Below the pieces are notes generated by a model that made no database searches, was not told where the DNA came from, and was given only the letters and a program-made list of their open reading frames with translations. Positions 8,361-17,058 of a stretch of 59,593 nucleotides of DNA are shown here, one piece after another. The stretch covers positions 1 to 59,593 of the forward strand of contig JANJXJ010000039.1 in assembly GCA_024709105.1 (NCBI GenBank). Direction: 5' to 3'. A program made the position numbers and the translations under genes. Every line of letters starts with the position of its first letter. Within the stretch, counting starts at the first letter, position 1. Source of the stretch: Lentimicrobium sp. (GTDB lineage Bacteria > Bacteroidota > Bacteroidia > Bacteroidales > Lentimicrobiaceae).

Positions 8361-10748
8361 TTAGAAAGGATAACCAATTCCAAAGTTCCAGTTGATGTTT
8401 TTCATCTGAAATTTGGCAAAATTCAGCCATCGCTTTTCCGGCAGCTGACCTGGATCGTAAATTGGCAAACCACCATCAATTCTGAAAATAAAAAAACTAA
8501 AATCAAATCTGAACCCCATACCTGCATCAAGTGCAAGAGATTTAAACAATCTTTCAGGTTGAAATTCCCCATTGGGATAAGATTCATTCTCTTTCAATAA
8601 CCAAATATTTCCCGCATCTGCAAAAATTCCGCCAGTAAGGAAGCTGTACATAGGGAAACGATACTCAACATTACCCTCAAACCAGATATCACCAACCCTT
8701 TCAAAACCGGTTTTATTGATGCTGTAATATTCACCGGGGCCTAATGAACGCACCTGCCATCCACGCAGGCCATTTGCACCGCCGGCAAAAAAAGCTTTTT
8801 CAAAGGGCAATGCTTCTGAATTGCCATAAGGAACTCCAATCCCGAATGCAGTACGAAACACAAGGTTCTGGTCTTTGCCAGTGGGATGATAAAACCTTAA
8901 ATCGAAATCGGTGCGAAAATATTGAGCATACCTGATACCAAACAGTGTGTAGTTCCCGTCTTCATTTATTTCACCGGAACTCAGGCTGCTATATAGATTA
9001 AGTATATTGCCTGCCGTTTCTACATTAAAACGAAAGAAAACATGATTATCCTTGACATTGAGCTCCTGGTTGTTAAAAATAAACGAATACCTTGCTGCCA
9101 TTACCAGATGGTCAGTATATTGACTTAGGAAGCGGGGATCGCTCAATTGGCTCAGATAATCATTAAAGGTACTGTCGCGGGTAATACTCACCGAACTGAT
9201 TTCAAGAGGTGTAAGCATATGCCTGACAGCAAGTGACGCATTCCATTCATACCCGAAAGTCAGGTAGCTCAGGTAGCGGGCATATGAGTTTTTTCGCAAC
9301 TGGTAATTAAACCCGAGTGATATGGCGGTTTTCGCTTTGGTATTTATGCCGAGTTTTTTTACCGGGAATGGGGTAAGCAGCATCGGAAAATCAATTCCCG
9401 ATTCAATACCAGTTTCCAGGGTGTTGAATATGGTGTTGTTTTGTGAAGTCTCTATTCCCAGATCGGGTGCAATTTCAAATGATGAACGGGCTTTTAGTCT
9501 TAGTGTTTCGGCTCCTCTAAAAATATTTCTGTTACGATAATTTATACTGCTGCCCAATCCAAGATATCCTCCGGCATTGGTACCCTCTGCTTCAATGGTA
9601 AACATATTTACATCTGCTCTCACCATTCTTATATCGTAATCTAGTAGTCCGTAACCCCTTGCCTGGTTTTCAGCATTCTCAGAAGGATTGACATTAAGAG
9701 AAACAAAACGGGTTAGCCCAAGATTCTGCAACCGGTTGTAGGAATAATTGATGTAGTTCTGATTAAAAGGTTGACCGGGTTTGAGAAACAAAGAGCGCGC
9801 AATAACAACTGGCCTGAGCCTGACCTCAGAACGGTAAATCTGATAGAAATCAGCCCTCATATTTAAAGATGTATCAATACCTGACCTATACTCCAGAGTA
9901 TCAAATCCCTGCTGATCTGACAGCTGGTCGCCAAAATTGGAATTAACAAAAATCCGGTTAACAAAATAACGTATATGTTGGGGTGCAGAAATTGTATCAC
10001 CTTTGGGTGATAAAAGAGGCCTGATGTTTTCAATCCTTATATTTACATCAGCACTTAAAGTCGCTTTGGTAGTATCTATCTCAAAAAAGACATACTCACG
10101 GGAGAATGCATAATAGCCTATATCTCTCAGTTCTTTGGTGATCCGCTCACGTTCATCACGTATAAGATATGCATCGTATTGATTCCCTGTCTTTAACAGT
10201 GAAGTTTTTCCAATATTATTCATAAAAAATCTCAAACTGTCATCTGCAATTATGTACGTGATATTCCCAAACTTAAATGGCTCTGAAGTGTGTGTATAAT
10301 ATGTTGCTCTTGATTTGTCTTTTTTCAAATTAATGCTGCGACTAACTGTTGCACCAAAATAACCCTTATTGTTCAGATAAATAGTCATTGGTGTCAGAGA
10401 GTTATCAACCAGGGCCGAATCAAGTACTGATGGTGGCCTTCCTAGTAGCTTCTTGAAAAAAACTTTGGTTTTGGTTTGTTTGCCCACTGACAACCATTCA
10501 TACATCAGCACCCCATTGCGCACAACCCCTAAAAACCTGGGGGTGGGCTTGGGTTGTGCAAAATTCATCAGATCGTAATTGCTAATCCCCTTTCGGTCAA
10601 CAACCACATTATTCGAAACATGATGATAACCTCCCCTGCGTTGTATTCTTTTCGAAGGGCTGCATGATGCAATGGCAAAAATCAGAAAAAGAAATATAAA
10701 AAGCCGGAAGTAATTACCGAAAAAACTTTCTGGCTTAAATTTTCGCAT
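8361..10748 (-). CDS. BamA/TamA-family outer-membrane lipoprotein (TamL-like)
   Basis: 795 residues. The N-terminus is a lipoprotein signal with Cys29 (lipobox AIASC followed by SPSKR), which separates it from ordinary BamA. Residues about 40-330 form POTRA-like modules (LLSPKGD and RSLFLKPGQPFNQNYINYSYNRLQNLG is typical of a POTRA/FtsQ-like repeat), and the last 400 residues are a surface-antigen (D15) barrel with FFAGGANGLRGWQVRSLGPG and a C-terminal aromatic residue (NFGIGYPF). In Bacteroidota this lipoprotein form is called TamL and works in outer-membrane protein insertion, usually with TamB. No tamB is in this window. It is followed directly by the helicase gene. Confidence 0.85.
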   Translation of the reverse strand: MRKFKPESFFGNYFRLFIFLFLIFAIASCSPSKRIQRRGGYHHVSNNVVVDRKGISNYDLMNFAQPKPTPRFLGVVRNGVLMYEWLSVGKQTKTKVFFKKLLGRPPSVLDSALVDNSLTPMTIYLNNKGYFGATVSRSINLKKDKSRATYYTHTSEPFKFGNITYIIADDSLRFFMNNIGKTSLLKTGNQYDAYLIRDERERITKELRDIGYYAFSREYVFFEIDTTKATLSADVNIRIENIRPLLSPKGDTISAPQHIRYFVNRIFVNSNFGDQLSDQQGFDTLEYRSGIDTSLNMRADFYQIYRSEVRLRPVVIARSLFLKPGQPFNQNYINYSYNRLQNLGLTRFVSLNVNPSENAENQARGYGLLDYDIRMVRADVNMFTIEAEGTNAGGYLGLGSSINYRNRNIFRGAETLRLKARSSFEIAPDLGIETSQNNTIFNTLETGIESGIDFPMLLTPFPVKKLGINTKAKTAISLGFNYQLRKNSYARYLSYLTFGYEWNASLAVRHMLTPLEISSVSITRDSTFNDYLSQLSDPRFLSQYTDHLVMAARYSFIFNNQELNVKDNHVFFRFNVETAGNILNLYSSLSSGEINEDGNYTLFGIRYAQYFRTDFDLRFYHPTGKDQNLVFRTAFGIGVPYGNSEALPFEKAFFAGGANGLRGWQVRSLGPGEYYSINKTGFERVGDIWFEGNVEYRFPMYSFLTGGIFADAGNIWLLKENESYPNGEFQPERLFKSLALDAGMGFRFDFSFFIFRIDGGLPIYDPGQLPEKRWLNFAKFQMKNINWNFGIGYPF

Positions 10749-10831
10749 CTGCTGAATCAGGAATGGTTAAAGTGTAAAGTCAAATCTGCAGCTCTTTTTT
10801 CAGAAGCCGAGCGCGCCAGATTCAAACATTG

Positions 10832-10839
10832 CAAAGGTA
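10832..10839 (-). promoter_or_regulatory. Possible promoter (-7 box) of the TamL-like gene
   Basis: TACCTTTG on the minus strand, between the tRNA-Val terminator and ATG 10748. A TTTG is present only 14 bases upstream, shorter than the usual 19-21. Confidence 0.42.
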
Positions 10840-10871
10840 AATCTAATTTTGAGCAAAAAAGATACCGGCAT

Positions 10872-10898
10872 AAAAAAAGCCACTAAAAAGTGGCTTTT
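10872..10898 (-). terminator. Rho-independent terminator of tRNA-Val
   Basis: A 10-bp stem (10875-10884 with 10889-10898, core AGCCACT/AGTGGCT) with a 4-base loop, followed on the minus strand by T7. It begins 5 bases after the tRNA 3' end. Confidence 0.88.
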
Positions 10899-10903
10899 CT
10901 TTG

Positions 10904-10978
10904 TGGGAGCAACAGGGTTCGAACCTGTGACCCCCTGCTTGTAAGGCAGGTGCTCTGAACCAGCTGAGCTATGCTCCC
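10904..10978 (-). tRNA. tRNA-Val (anticodon TAC)
   Basis: 75 bases fold as a full cloverleaf: acceptor GGGAGCA/TGCTCCC, discriminator A, D-arm AGCTCAGCTGGTTCAGAGC, anticodon stem CCTGC/GCAGG with loop CTTACAA giving TAC, and T-arm ACAGGTTCGAACCTGT. CCA is not encoded. Confidence 0.96.
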
Positions 10979-11007
10979 GTATCAAGTATTTTACCTGATT
11001 GAGGCTG

Positions 11008-11038
11008 CAAATGTACACACATTTTTGAATCATGCAAC
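11008..11038 (-). promoter_or_regulatory. Promoter of tRNA-Val
   Basis: Minus strand: GTTG (11035-11038), 19 bases, then perfect -7 box TACATTTG (11008-11015), the same -7 sequence as in front of tRNA-Glu. The predicted start is about 25 bases before the tRNA. Confidence 0.62.
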
Positions 11039-11351
11039 ACCTGCATTAAAAATATTTTAAATTTTTCACACAGTTTCTCCTCATAATATTCATTATCAAC
11101 CCTATAATAAAACCAAAAAAAATCCGTCAGAATAATTTAACTATGATATTGAGCTAAAACATGAGTAAAAATCCTGCTTTAATAATGATGTTAAGATGCA
11201 AAAAATTTAGTACCCTCCGATTATTGTCTTTAAAAAACATCTATTACTGCTCGATAAATAAGCTGCAAAGCTAACTGAGAAAATAATGCGGTTGGATTTG
11301 CAAATCAGCAAGCTCAATTTTTTGTAGTTTTACGGACTAAAACTTCAATTT
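11039..11351. other. Gene-free region between tRNA-Val and ispF
   Basis: A+T-rich, with stops in all frames. It must carry the ispF promoter. The only candidate is TTTG (11297-11300) with TAGTTTTA (11325-11332), but the 24-base spacing and imperfect -7 box make it weak. No RNA gene or repeat is seen. Confidence 0.5.
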
Positions 11352-11837
11352 ATGTTTCCTTTCCGGATAGGCATGGGATATGATGTTCACAAACTTGAGC
11401 AGGGTTTACCTTTTATGCTTGGTGGAATAAGAGTTGAACATCATTCAGGAGCTGTGGGGCATTCAGATGCCGATGTTTTGCTTCATGCGATATGCGATGC
11501 ATTGCTTGGCGCAGCAGGGCTCAGAGACATAGGATTTCATTTTCCTGACAACAACCAGACCTACAAAGGAATTGACAGCCGGAAGCTGCTTGCTGAAACA
11601 TGCCGGAAAATATGGGAAAAAGGATGGGTAATTGGCAATGTGGATTGCACCATTGCTCTGCAGAGCCCTAAAATCTCAGGCTACATAAATGAAATGCAAT
11701 CTGAAATTGAAAAAATCACACAAACTGCTTCAGGCTGTGTATCAGTAAAAGCAACCACCACTGAAAAACTCGGATTTACCGGGCGCGAAGAAGGCGTTGC
11801 TGCCTGGGCGGTTGCCTTGATTCATAAACAGGATTAA
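11352..11837 (+). CDS. ispF: 2-C-methyl-D-erythritol 2,4-cyclodiphosphate synthase
   Basis: 161 residues, the usual length. The zinc-site residues are visible as GYDVHKL (Asp and His near residues 9-11) and the His in SDADVLLHAICDALLGA; FHFPDNNQTYKGIDSR and KATTTEKLGFTGREEG are the cofactor and substrate loop motifs. The enzyme closes the cyclodiphosphate ring in the MEP isoprenoid pathway, in the cytoplasm. The next gene starts 12 bases after its stop, so the two form an operon. Confidence 0.96.
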   Translation: MFPFRIGMGYDVHKLEQGLPFMLGGIRVEHHSGAVGHSDADVLLHAICDALLGAAGLRDIGFHFPDNNQTYKGIDSRKLLAETCRKIWEKGWVIGNVDCTIALQSPKISGYINEMQSEIEKITQTASGCVSVKATTTEKLGFTGREEGVAAWAVALIHKQD

Positions 11838-11849
11838 AGGTTTGTAAAT

Positions 11850-12785
11850 ATGGAGATACGTTATCTTACACATTCCGAAATAGACCAGCCTTCATGGGAC
11901 AGATGTATCTCAAAGGCTGTAAATGGGAATGTGTATGGATGGTCCTGGTATCTCAATATGATGAGTTCTGAATGGGATGCATTGATATCGGGAGATTATG
12001 AAACTGTTTTCCCGCTCCCGTTCAGGAAACGAGCCGGTATTTATTACATTTACCAGCCATTTTTTACTCAGCAATTAGGCATTTATTCTGTAAAACCTCT
12101 TTCCCCTGAGATAGTAAACCATTTTATCTTAGCAATTCCTTCAAGGTTCAGGTATATAGAGCTAAACTTTAACTCTTTCAACAAAATGGAATCAACAGGG
12201 TTACAATTCAGGAATAACCTGAACCATGAACTCGACCTGATTGAGCCTTATGAGGAAATAAGAAGGAGATACAATGATAATCTAAAACGAAACATAGGCA
12301 AAGCAGTAAAGGAAAACATAAGTATAAATGCCAACTTGCAACCCGAAGACATTATACAGCTTTTCAGGCAAAATAAAGGCAGGGAATTTAAGCATCTGGG
12401 CGAATACGATTACCGGAAGCTGCAAAGAATGGTTTACCAATGCACTGCCCAGAACAAGGCCATTTGTTATGGTGCATATACAGCTGACAATTCATTATGC
12501 GCGGGTGCAATTATGCTTTTCAGCCACAGGAAGGCTACTTTTATATTTTCGGCAACCAATGAAACCGCCCGAAAGACCGGAGCAATGTCATTTTTGATTG
12601 ACAGGTTTATTCAAGACTCAGCCGGAAATCATTTAACATTGGATTTTGAAGGATCAAACAATGAGAACCTCGCCAGATTTTACCGAAGTTTCGGCGCAAA
12701 AGTACTCACCTACCCAACTTTGGTAATTAACCGGCTTCCCTTCCCGGTTAATGTTCTTTTTTACGTTAAAAGGCGGTTTCTTTAG
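11850..12785 (+). CDS. GNAT/FemAB-like acyltransferase family protein
   Basis: 311 residues, cytoplasmic. The C-terminal half resembles a GNAT fold of the FemAB/BioF2-like type: a strand with AICYGAYTADNSLCAGAIMLF, FIFSATNETARKTGAMSFLI, and the late motif LDFEGSNNENLARFYRSFGA, which is common in this group. The N-terminal half contains the paired aromatic strand YIYQPFFTQQLGIY seen in many Bacteroidota homologues. The substrate is unknown; aminoacyl or acetyl transfer is a guess from the fold. Co-transcribed with ispF by spacing. Confidence 0.75.
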   Translation: MEIRYLTHSEIDQPSWDRCISKAVNGNVYGWSWYLNMMSSEWDALISGDYETVFPLPFRKRAGIYYIYQPFFTQQLGIYSVKPLSPEIVNHFILAIPSRFRYIELNFNSFNKMESTGLQFRNNLNHELDLIEPYEEIRRRYNDNLKRNIGKAVKENISINANLQPEDIIQLFRQNKGREFKHLGEYDYRKLQRMVYQCTAQNKAICYGAYTADNSLCAGAIMLFSHRKATFIFSATNETARKTGAMSFLIDRFIQDSAGNHLTLDFEGSNNENLARFYRSFGAKVLTYPTLVINRLPFPVNVLFYVKRRFL

Positions 12786-12879
12786 CAAATTCAAATAAAA
12801 TCACTTATAGTACCAGCAGAACGCCTTTTTTATTGAATAGCTAAGTAGTATATCACCACTAAATTAGTACAAACAGATC

Positions 12880-12913
12880 AAAAAAAAGAACCCCCGGAAT
12901 GCAGGAGTTCTTT
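12880..12913 (-). terminator. Rho-independent terminator of porV
   Basis: Minus strand: stem AAAGAACTCC with GGGGTTCTTT (one G-U pair) around an 8-10 base loop, followed by T8. It lies 26 bases after the porV stop. Confidence 0.8.
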
Positions 12914-12938
12914 CAAAGTATTATTACCTTAAAGCTTA

Positions 12939-14174
12939 CTACTGCCTGTTTTGTTGCTGAAAAGCATCAAAGTCAAAATGCAGGGTAAACCTAAGTGTAT
13001 TTTCAAGTGGGTTTCTGGCTTGTCCACCGGTAGGGATGAGATAAGCAAAATCAAGTCCGAAAACATTATACCTTAAACCTGCACCGAGGGTAAAGAATTT
13101 TCTGTTTCCTTTAAATTGGTTTTCATAAAAGTAACCACCTCTGATTGCAAACTGTTTATCGTACCAGTATTCAACACCAACTGCCAGGGCAAATTCTCTC
13201 ATTTCTTCCTTAAACCCTCCTGGTGCATCGTAAAATGATTGAAACATTCCTACCGGAACGCTCACGTTCGGGTCTTTTCCAAAGGCAATTATCTGTTCGC
13301 CATTATCGTCAAAAATGGGCAGCCCGGTAATGGAATCGGTAGCATATATAGGAGGAGTCGGAATAAGAAGTTTATTCACATCAACCATAAATGAAAGACG
13401 GTTATAATCATCAATATCCAAAGTGAGCGAAGGACCAAACCTGAGATTTGTAGGTATAAAGTCCCGCTCGGTGTTGTCATCTGAATATGAGATTTTAGAA
13501 CCGATGTTGCTGATATTTAAGCCCCAGGCAAAATACCCCTCCATATTTGGAAATTCGACATCATGCTCAGAATACAGCGCTATATCTGCAGCGATGGAAC
13601 GACCTGGTTTTGTAGAGGCTCCACCAACACTCTGGCCTTGAGTGAGATTTGAATTGATAAATCTGGCTGATACTGCTCCTGAAAGATTCTGGGTTAGTTT
13701 ACGGGCATAAGATGCACTTAGCGCAAATTCATTTGGCCTGTAATTACCAATGGTAGCTCCCTGTATATCAGTAAAAGTAATGTCTCCCAATGAAAAATAG
13801 AGCAGCGAACCGGCAACAGTTTGGTTTTCATCTAACTTTAAATAACCAGTTAAATATGCCAGATTAATATCACTTACCAAAGCTCTGAGCCAAGGGCTGT
13901 ATGACATTGAGAAACCCATAGAGTTCTCAAGATAAGTGTATTTGGCAGGATTCCAATGCATTGAATTAGCGTCAGGAGCGCTGGAAACCCCGGCTTCACC
14001 CATTCCGCCTGCCCGTGCATCGGGGGCAATCTGTAAAAACGGCACAGCTGTAGTAATGGTGTTGAGATCCTGGCCGATGTAAGTAACCTTATCATTCTGA
14101 CCCTGAATCGTAGAAATTGATGCAATTATAACCGAAACAACAAGGGTTATACGCATTACGGAAAAAACTCGCAT
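12939..14174 (-). CDS. porV: Type IX secretion outer-membrane protein PorV (LptO)
   Basis: I use ATG 14174 (411 residues) although the frame opens at 14201, because the -7 box at 14199-14206 places transcription start inside the longer version. The signal peptide (MRVFSVMRITLVVSVIIASI... to IQG-Q) follows directly. The mature protein starts with the PorV hallmark AVPFLQIAPDARAGGMGEAG and SMHWNPAK, then repeated barrel strands, GGYFYENQFKGNRKFFTLGA, and ends with an aromatic-rich strand (FTLHFDFDAF). PorV is a 14-strand barrel that carries cargo from the Sov channel to the PorU sortase. It has its own promoter and terminator, away from the porU genes. Confidence 0.93.
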   Translation of the reverse strand: MRVFSVMRITLVVSVIIASISTIQGQNDKVTYIGQDLNTITTAVPFLQIAPDARAGGMGEAGVSSAPDANSMHWNPAKYTYLENSMGFSMSYSPWLRALVSDINLAYLTGYLKLDENQTVAGSLLYFSLGDITFTDIQGATIGNYRPNEFALSASYARKLTQNLSGAVSARFINSNLTQGQSVGGASTKPGRSIAADIALYSEHDVEFPNMEGYFAWGLNISNIGSKISYSDDNTERDFIPTNLRFGPSLTLDIDDYNRLSFMVDVNKLLIPTPPIYATDSITGLPIFDDNGEQIIAFGKDPNVSVPVGMFQSFYDAPGGFKEEMREFALAVGVEYWYDKQFAIRGGYFYENQFKGNRKFFTLGAGLRYNVFGLDFAYLIPTGGQARNPLENTLRFTLHFDFDAFQQQNRQ

Positions 14175-14198
14175 AAATTTTTGTTTATTTAAAGTGCG

Positions 14199-14206
14199 CA
14201 AAGTTA
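14199..14206 (-). promoter_or_regulatory. Promoter (-7 box) of porV
   Basis: TAACTTTG on the minus strand matches the -7 consensus. No good TTTG is at the expected distance. It decides the porV start, giving a leader of about 18 bases to ATG 14174. Confidence 0.45.
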
Positions 14207-14430
14207 TTGATAAATTTTGTGATTCTAACGCTTTACAAACGCAGACAATTAGCTTATATTGTCTGAAAGAGATCCAAAATCGTACAACAACAGTAAAAAA
14301 CTCATAATAAGCTTATTTATTGTGTGAATAAACCAGCTATTTGTTAATAAACAACATACTTCGGGTTTGGTTCTCTATACAGGATAGCTGGAAGGACTAA
14401 AAAAATAAATAATTCTTCCAAAATATTTGT

Positions 14431-14946
14431 CTACCAAACATTTACTCCTTGATTAATAAGCAATTGAGTAATTAATGAAAGTAATAAAGACCAACCAAGC
14501 ACCGAAAGGCTCAAAAAAGCCAGCACTCCTTTTCGTTTAGAGAAGTATTTCAGTGTTAGAAAAGTTCCGATTGGTATTGAAAAAAGAACAGGTGTAAGAA
14601 TAACGATTCCTGAAAGCCCTAATCTTTGTCTGATTCTGACTATTATCCTGTTTCGCCTTGAAAATATTTTCTTTTTGCGTGGCACATCAGTATAAAACCA
14701 AAAGCGCAAGCCGGTCGTTTGCTCCAGGGCCCTTATCAGCAAAGGAAACTCTTTTGAGAAGAAATATATTAAGGCTTTACCGAAGTAAAAAAAGACAAGC
14801 ACACCCATAAATCCGCCGGCAAATATGCTGACAAAAGTGTGCATAAAAGTAAATCCAAACAGATAAGATGCAGGTGCCGCGACCAAAAACTTAACTGCAC
14901 TGATTAAAAGTAAAGAAAGTTGCTTTATCAGAAAACCCTCGGGCAT
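14431..14946 (-). CDS. Small integral membrane protein, unknown function
   Basis: 171 residues with about four membrane segments: LSLLLISAVKFLVAAPASYL, FVSIFAGGFMGVLVFFYFG, GIVILTPVLFSIPIGTFLTL and VLAFLSLSVLGWSLLLSLI. A very basic stretch (PRKKKIFSRRNRIIVRIRQR) lies between the second and third and should be cytoplasmic. The block GLSGIVILTPVLFSIPIGT resembles the small multidrug export/SNARE-like membrane families (PF06695 type), but I would not name a transport substrate. It sits upstream of porV on the same strand, with a 230-base gap holding the porV promoter, so it is probably a separate unit. Confidence 0.75.
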   Translation of the reverse strand: MPEGFLIKQLSLLLISAVKFLVAAPASYLFGFTFMHTFVSIFAGGFMGVLVFFYFGKALIYFFSKEFPLLIRALEQTTGLRFWFYTDVPRKKKIFSRRNRIIVRIRQRLGLSGIVILTPVLFSIPIGTFLTLKYFSKRKGVLAFLSLSVLGWSLLLSLITQLLINQGVNVW

Positions 14947-15342
14947 TTGATTAAAAATTCATTAAGAAAAAAAACTGAACTTTATTATTAATCTCGTTTT
15001 TAAAGAGTTGTAACTCAACCAGTAATAAACGATCCGGCTTGACTTGTCAACTTACACTTGCATGAGTATTATATAAGGCAATTTATCTTCTAAACACTCA
15101 ATACAGTTAATGCAAGGTGTGTCTAAACCCGGGAAAATCACATGCATCGCTTCTCCGAAATGAGAATTGACACTGAGTATTATCTTCTAACGATTAAACA
15201 ACGATAAAGTTTAATAATACAACATCCATATTCAGAATCCCTTAGAGAAAAATTATTATCTAAATCAATAATTATTTTCAAAAATCAGTAAAAACACCTG
15301 TCGCATTTTATAGTTATCTTTGCTAAACAACTGTTGTAAACC
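14947..15342. other. Gene-free region between two divergent genes
   Basis: A+T-rich and without open frames. A small dyad GAGTT-GT-AACTC lies near 15005-15016, and the string TATCTTCTAA occurs twice (about 15087 and 15181). Apart from the -7 box at 15315-15322 nothing else is visible. Confidence 0.5.
15315..15322 (+). promoter_or_regulatory. Possible promoter (-7 box) of the M23 peptidase gene
   Basis: TATCTTTG, a perfect -7 box, 20 bases before ATG 15343. No TTTG at the expected -33 position. Confidence 0.45.
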
Positions 15343-17058
15343 ATGCTTCTCAAAATATTTCACCTTTTCATAATATTTCTGTTTGTACTAACCGGAAAAA
15401 GCCAAAGCCAGTTTCCCCAGAATCTTTTTGATTCGCCGGTTGAGATTCCAATCAGCCTTTCAGGCAGTTTTGCAGAACTGAGAAGCAATCATTTTCATTC
15501 AGGAATAGATATAAAAACCGGAGGAGAAGAAGGCTTAAGGATAAATGCTTGTGCAGACGGATATGTTTCGCGGATCAGAATCTCGCCGTTTGGGTTTGGA
15601 AAAGCATTATATGTTGTCCATCCACAGGGATACACTACTGTTTACGCTCATCTTCAGAAATTCAACAGCGAAATAGACCGATGGGCCAAATCGGAACAAT
15701 ATAAACTACAGAAATTTGATGTTGACCTTTTTCCAAAGCCAGGCGAATTAAAAGTAACAAAGGGACAACTCATCGCTTTTTCAGGGAACTCAGGATCATC
15801 ACAGGGGCCTCATCTGCATTTTGAGATCAGGGATTCAAAAACCGAAGAACCGATTGACCCTTTACTTTTCGGGTTTCCTGTCAAGGATTTTGTCAGGCCA
15901 ACTTTAAATGGAATAAGAATTTATCCGGCAAACAACAGTTCGCTGATACACAACAAAAACGAACCTTATGAACCTGAAATTGCAGGATGGGGACCAGATT
16001 ACCGCATAAAGAAAAAAGATACTATCAGCGTAAGCGGAAGTATTTACTTTGGGGTTAATGCCCATGATCTGATGCCGGGATCATCAAACAAGAACGGCAT
16101 TAACCTGATTGAAATTTTTATTGATTCAGCATTATTCTTCAAATGGGAAGCTCAAAAATTTAATTTTAATGAAACCAGATACATCAACAGCTTTATTGAC
16201 TACGCTCATTACCAAAAAAACGGCACCAGATTCATAACTACAATCAAAGCCCCCAACAACCAATTAAGTATGTACAAGAAGGTAGTTAACAATGGAATCA
16301 TCAAAACCGAAGCGGGATTACTTAACAAAATAAAGATCAACATCGCTGACAGCCGGAACAATATATCTTCAATAAGCTTTATTATTAAAGGTATAGAGGA
16401 AAAAGCTGCAACATTTCCTGAAACCGTGAAACCGCAGATATTTACCTGGAACAATCTAAATAATTACCGTAATAAAGACCTAAGCATCAGTATTCCGGCG
16501 AATACACTTTATGATGACATTGCTTTTGAATACAGCTCTGAAAAAAAAGAATCGTTCACCTGCGCCAGGATACACTCAATACATAAGACTGATGTACCAG
16601 TGCACAGCAACTTTGATCTTTCAATCAGAATAGATAGCACCTGCAACATCAGTACTGATAAACTATTTATTGCCCGGCTAAACTTAAAAAATAAACCAAC
16701 TTATATTGGAGGCAAAAGTGATGGCAGGTTCATCAGTACCAAGGTCAGGGAATTTGGACGCTACACCATTATGGCCGACACTACCCAACCCGTTGTTAAG
16801 GCTGTAAATATTTCTGAGGGGAAAAATATAAGCAGCCAGAAAAACATTAGTATAACCATTTCAGATGATCTTTCAGGCATAAAATCATATGATGGTTATC
16901 TGAATGAAAAATGGATACTGATGGATTATGATGCGAAAAACAACCTTTTATTGTACGAATTTGATGACAGATTAAACAAGGGAATTAACCATTTCAGGAT
17001 AAAAGTAGTTGACAACTGTGGAAACGAAACAGAATACAAATGTAAAATCGTAAATTAA
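15343..17058 (+). CDS. Exported M23 (LytM) family metallopeptidase
   Basis: 571 residues. Signal peptide MLLKIFHLFIIFLFVLTGKS ends near residue 20. The LytM domain is at residues about 45-185 with an intact zinc site: HSGIDIK (His and Asp), YTTVYAHLQKF, and GPHLHFEIRD (HxH). The remaining 380 residues look like beta-sandwich modules, ending in IKSYDGYLNEKW and FRIKVVDNCGNE, an Ig-like pattern. Members cut peptidoglycan cross-links or act as activators of other hydrolases in the periplasm. Its stop codon overlaps the convergent UpxY gene by 4 bases. Confidence 0.9.
   Translation: MLLKIFHLFIIFLFVLTGKSQSQFPQNLFDSPVEIPISLSGSFAELRSNHFHSGIDIKTGGEEGLRINACADGYVSRIRISPFGFGKALYVVHPQGYTTVYAHLQKFNSEIDRWAKSEQYKLQKFDVDLFPKPGELKVTKGQLIAFSGNSGSSQGPHLHFEIRDSKTEEPIDPLLFGFPVKDFVRPTLNGIRIYPANNSSLIHNKNEPYEPEIAGWGPDYRIKKKDTISVSGSIYFGVNAHDLMPGSSNKNGINLIEIFIDSALFFKWEAQKFNFNETRYINSFIDYAHYQKNGTRFITTIKAPNNQLSMYKKVVNNGIIKTEAGLLNKIKINIADSRNNISSISFIIKGIEEKAATFPETVKPQIFTWNNLNNYRNKDLSISIPANTLYDDIAFEYSSEKKESFTCARIHSIHKTDVPVHSNFDLSIRIDSTCNISTDKLFIARLNLKNKPTYIGGKSDGRFISTKVREFGRYTIMADTTQPVVKAVNISEGKNISSQKNISITISDDLSGIKSYDGYLNEKWILMDYDAKNNLLLYEFDDRLNKGINHFRIKVVDNCGNETEYKCKIVN

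Noticed and set aside
10800-11033. 77-codon minus-strand frame over tRNA-Val
   Set aside because: It reads through a perfect tRNA, its terminator and its promoter.
11297-11332. Promoter for ispF
   Set aside because: TTTG and TAGTTTTA are 24 bases apart and the -7 box is imperfect, so I do not list it as a feature.
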